From Cyprinodon diabolis (Eukaryota > Chordata > Actinopteri > Cyprinodontiformes > Cyprinodontidae), in contig CM060078.1 in the NCBI GenBank assembly GCA_030533445.1, positions 26,978,091-27,042,090 of the forward strand: a DNA stretch of 64,000 bases. The letters run 5' to 3'. This document shows positions 61,081-64,000 of the stretch, in pieces. The notes under the pieces are model-generated. The model worked only from the letters and a program-made list of their open reading frames with translations, was not told where the DNA came from and did no database searches. The position numbers and the translations under genes were made by a program. How positions within the stretch are numbered: position 1 is the stretch's first letter; each line of letters begins with the position of its first letter.

Positions 61081-61700
61081 CATACATACAGGAGTCATGG
61101 AACTGTGCTTACAGCTCCTTCATATTTCATGTACACTAATAACTTGTGTACATGGTTCTTGTTGATGGCATTAAAATCATTTCTAATAGCATTAAAATAG
61201 CATTAAATTAGAGTCACTCATTCCTGTATGAACCCTGTGAGCGCTTAATTTAATATGACATATTAAAAAAATCCCACCATCATCCAGCATATGTTCAGTT
61301 TCTGCCCAAATATATATATATATTTTTGTAGATTTTTGTAACGGGGATAAGGATAATTCAAAACTGCTTTTTTTGAATGAACTTGTTCTCTACTCCCAAA
61401 CTCAGCATCTCTTTTCATTCCTGTAATAAGAAGTTTCTTTTGAATGGATTTGATTAAAGTTTAAGTCCCTCGGTATAAAATAAATATTTTGATGGAGATG
61501 AGAAATCTGCTTCCTCGTTGGTGAATAACCAATAGTTTGGATCCAATCATTTAAATAAACGGTGTTAGTTTTTTTTTTATATATATATAAGAAATGTGCT
61601 ATAATTTCTAGTCACCGATCTGTTGCTGCTATATTTTAATTTGACGAACCGGAATTTGTCGATGTTCTTTTTCCTGTTTGGTGCGATTGCAATTGCGGAT
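61081..61700. other. Interior of the CACTG element, nothing recognised
   Basis: AT-rich sequence with short TA runs (61312-61323, 61579-61590) and no readable domain. Confidence 0.4.
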
Positions 61701-61704
61701 CTTG

Positions 61705-61835
61705 ACCTGGCCGGACCTTATAACCACAGTGTACCAATCTTCTGATGGCTACTTCCAACAGGATAATGCGCCATGTTATAAAGTGAACCATCTCAGACTC
61801 ATTTCTTGAAACTTTTCCACTTAAGTAATTGTGAA
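61705..61835 (+). mobile_element. Tc1/mariner transposase fragment
   Basis: Plus-strand reading gives SSDGYFQQDNAPCYKVNHLR. This corresponds to the block around the second catalytic Asp of a fish Tc1/mariner transposase (GYFQQDNAPCH). It is a short remnant, distinct from the family at 40651, and lies inside the CACTG element. Confidence 0.55.
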
Positions 61836-62269
61836 TTGAGCATATTGACAGACAACATTTTATTTTTTCTCTTAAATGCAAATTTATTTTAAAATAATTA
61901 CTGCTCTATGGGCCGGATCTATCAAAGGTTTGCGTGTATAAAAACGTGAGCTATTTCACTGCGCACGCTAAAAAATGTACAAACTGATCTATCAACAGCG
62001 TGCTAAAAGGATTTGGTCTTTAAAATGTGCTAAATATCACCTCTTATCCATTTAGTACTTTTTCTGCAATGAATATGCAATATGGGGCGTTTACATGCAA
62101 AAGTGCGTCTTGTGGGAGGAGAACATGTAAATATATTAATTTAGCACTCGCAAAGTGATTTATTCAACCTGAAAGCAATTTTGCTAACGGTATCTGACTC
62201 TATATTTAACACGTTTCAAAAGAAGGTGTAAATGGTCTGTATGCGTAATTGCGCACACATGGCAGCGGT

Positions 62270-62520
62270 TATTGTCGCAAGAAGGAGACATCGAAATGAA
62301 GCAAGGTGACGCAGAGAACGCATTTTTTCACTGCGTGTGAATATTTTTGGAATGAACGAGGAAACGATCTTCAAAGCATATCGTTTATCCAGCATTGCCA
62401 TTTTGGGGGAACTTCGAATGGATTTGGAGCCGGCCACAAGGAGGACCCACGCAATACCAGATATCACAAAACTCCTTGCAACAGTGGATCTCCCAATCTC
62501 GTTTTTCAGAAGTGCTGTCC
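62270..62520 (+). pseudogene. Harbinger transposase N-terminal remnant
   Basis: Two overlapping plus-strand frames share the coding capacity through a frameshift. The better one runs from 62337 (MNIFGMNEETIFKAYRLS) to 62555. The run LGELRMDLEPATRR followed by HAIPDITKLLATVDL fits the early part of PIF/Harbinger transposases. The catalytic DDE domain is missing altogether. Confidence 0.6.
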
Positions 62521-62778
62521 GACGTTCTAAATGCCATGTCGCCCTGACGCCCTAACGGAGAAACCAGACCTCCCCCTGCCCCTGTGGAGCAACATGCCAA
62601 TGCTGCGGGGATGCGTACAGTACGCGCAGTAATCTCATCCACAGTCACTTCTTGTGAGCCATTTGGTATGTGCATTTTTCTACAGGCCAATACAAAACAC
62701 CAGTTTTTTGTTTCTTTTTACTGCAGTGAAGTAGAAATTCAGCCACATACTACCTTAGGGAATAAAGGTTGCCAAAGT

Positions 62779-62781
<3 letters not shown>

Positions 62782-62841
<60 letters not shown>

Positions 62842-62886
62842 ATATATATATAGATATATATATATAGATATATATCTATATATATT
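62782..62886. repeat. (CT)n(TA)n microsatellite
   Basis: About 28 bp of CT followed by about 70 bp of TA-rich dinucleotides with interspersed C/G. The corresponding A/TA tract of the inverted copy is at 63901-63947. Confidence 0.95.
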
Positions 62887-63638
62887 TTTTTTCTTGTTGG
62901 GGGTCACTGTAAGATTTAAATTTCTTAATGCACTAGTTTGTACAAACTACAAACTACTTTGCCGCAAACCACAAAACGCGCAAAACCATCATTTAAATAG
63001 GGCGTCTCCAACAGTTTTGCGCCTGCCACCAGTTACGCAATCACTCTTGTTAAATCACCCGCAAACCATGGTTCAGCCCCTTGCGCAAAATTCCAGTTTG
63101 CGAGCGCAAATTACTGCACGCAAAATTGGATCTTGATAAATCCGGCCCTAAATGTATTGCTCTGTCAGCTAAAGATCTGTTTTGGTCTCTATACTTTAAT
63201 TAAATAAATCAATTCAAGCTAAAATGTAAGAGGCTATACTGAGCCTGATCTCTTTGTATCAGAGATTTTCTTACCTTTTAGAAAAATGTCACTTGGGGTA
63301 AAACTCCCCATGCAAGCCTGATTTGCATTTGTATAGCTCACAGCATTTTCATTTACATGTTAAAGCCTCTCCTAGAAATCCATGGGGGGGAGGCATGGGG
63401 GGAACACTGCCTAAGAAAGTCCACGTCAATTTCTGACAATTTACAGGAGTTTTCGGCGAAGCCTGCAAATTGCCGTAAACTGCCGCTAACCTGAATTTCC
63501 ACGACAACCTACAGTGCCGCATATTGACGAAAATCCCACTTTTCATGCAGTGATAGACCCTCAAAATCAGTGTCTATACTGGCTGGACAGGAGGTATCTC
63601 AGTTGGATTGCAACATCAGATATTGCTTAATATAGTAT

Positions 63639-63912
63639 GGGCCGGATTTATCAAGATCCAATTTTGCGTGCAGTAATTTGCGCTCGCAAACTGGAATTTT
63701 GCGCGAGGGGCTGAACCATGGTTTGCAGGTGATTTAACAAGAGTGATTGCGTAACTGGTGGAAGGTGCAAAACTGTTGGAGACGCCCTATTTAAATGATG
63801 GTTTTGCGCGTTTTGTGGTTTGCGGCAAAGTAGTTTGCAGTTTGTGCAAACTAGTGCATTAAGAAATTTTAATCTTACAGTGATACCCCCATCCCCTCCA
63901 AAAAAAAAAAAA

Positions 63913-63951
<39 letters not shown>

Positions 63952-64000
63952 TTGGCAACCTTTATTCCCTAGGGTGGTATGTGGCTGAATTTCTACTTCA
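63639..64000 (-). mobile_element. Second Harbinger-like copy, inverted, cut by the window edge
   Basis: It starts GGGCCGGATTTATCAAGATC and is the near-exact inverted complement of the right part of the first copy (about 62700-63148), through the GCGCAAAA/TTTTGCGC region and up to CCACATAC/GTATGTGG. Its other end lies beyond the window. It sits outside the CACTG element, 86 bp from its right end. Confidence 0.85.

Larger units (their letters stand above)
61910..63148 (+). mobile_element. PIF/Harbinger-like element, internally deleted
   Basis: The termini are GGGCCGGATCTATCAA (61910-61925) and, at the other end, the complement of GGGCCGGATTTATCAA (63133-63148). Flanking triplets are TAT and TAA, so no clean duplication survives. 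The interior contains a broken plus-strand reading RRRHRNEA, VNIFGMNEETIF, AYRLSSIAILGELRMDLEPA and RRTHAIPDITKLLATV (about 62270-62480). This resembles the start of HARBI1-type transposases. A CT/TA simple-sequence tract fills 62782-62886. The element cannot encode a full transposase. Confidence 0.75.
58921..63552. mobile_element. CACTG-type (EnSpm/CACTA-like) transposon, composite
   Basis: The 27-bp termini at 58921-58947 (starting CACTGCATGAAAAGTGAGAT) and 63526-63552 are inverted repeats with one mismatch. They are flanked by ATA on both sides (58918-58920, 63553-63555). CACTA/CACTG termini with 2-3 bp duplications characterise EnSpm/CACTA elements. The subterminal zones are CpG-rich, with a perfect 15-bp inverted repeat on the left and an imperfect direct duplication at 59118-59284. 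No EnSpm transposase was recognised. Instead the interior holds a decayed multi-exon minus-strand gene, a Tc1/mariner fragment and a Harbinger element. Confidence 0.8.

Noticed and set aside
62584..62853. 89-codon frame ending in SLSLSLYIYIYI
   Set aside because: The tail is the CT/TA simple repeat, and the front is non-coding interior of the Harbinger element.
61907..63151. Clean 3-bp target duplication around the Harbinger element
   Set aside because: The flanks are TAT and TAA, which do not match; one side has mutated or the ends are misjudged by a base.

Overview
The window looks like intron-rich, AT-rich nuclear DNA of a ray-finned fish (teleost). The evidence is one vertebrate-type gene with consensus splice sites, a recently inserted fish-type Tc1/mariner transposon, and dense remnants of DNA transposons, LINEs and an LTR retroelement that are typical of teleosts. 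There are no prokaryotic operons, rRNA genes, convincing functional tRNA genes or CRISPR arrays.

Layout. Positions 1-38 kb contain no recognisable host gene. They are non-coding DNA scattered with repeats: Tc1 remnants (367-1940, 11888-13114, perhaps 9060-9200); two short inverted-repeat elements with TAA target duplications (2789-3424, 10016-10591); a duplicated TTAA-flanked pair (19300-19814, 21080-21577); a hAT relic with a BED-finger-like remnant (22308-23095); and several LINE fragments (3895-4200, 14581-15185, 23100-24170, 26640-27440).

Positions 38.5-43.9 kb hold the one confident host gene. It is on the plus strand, has three coding exons, and encodes an ECM2-like small leucine-rich proteoglycan of 769 residues: signal peptide, a long charged disordered region, a class I type N-terminal cysteine cluster and 14 leucine-rich repeats. 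A nearly intact Tc1 element with a single nonsense codon in its transposase sits antisense in the second intron.

Positions 44-58.9 kb are again non-coding. They include a compound GATA/GACA microsatellite, a 35-nt perfect palindrome, one unassigned candidate exon, and a solo LTR (5-bp target duplication) inserted into an older inverted-repeat element that has its own 7-bp target duplication.

The last 5 kb (58921-63552) form one compound mobile element. It has near-perfect 27-bp CACTG-type termini and a 3-bp ATA duplication, as in the EnSpm/CACTA group. Inside it lie a decaying multi-exon minus-strand gene, a Tc1/mariner fragment and a deleted PIF/Harbinger element. A second, inverted Harbinger copy runs off the right edge of the window. 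This is the most unusual structure here. All family names come from recognition of motifs and were not confirmed by any search.
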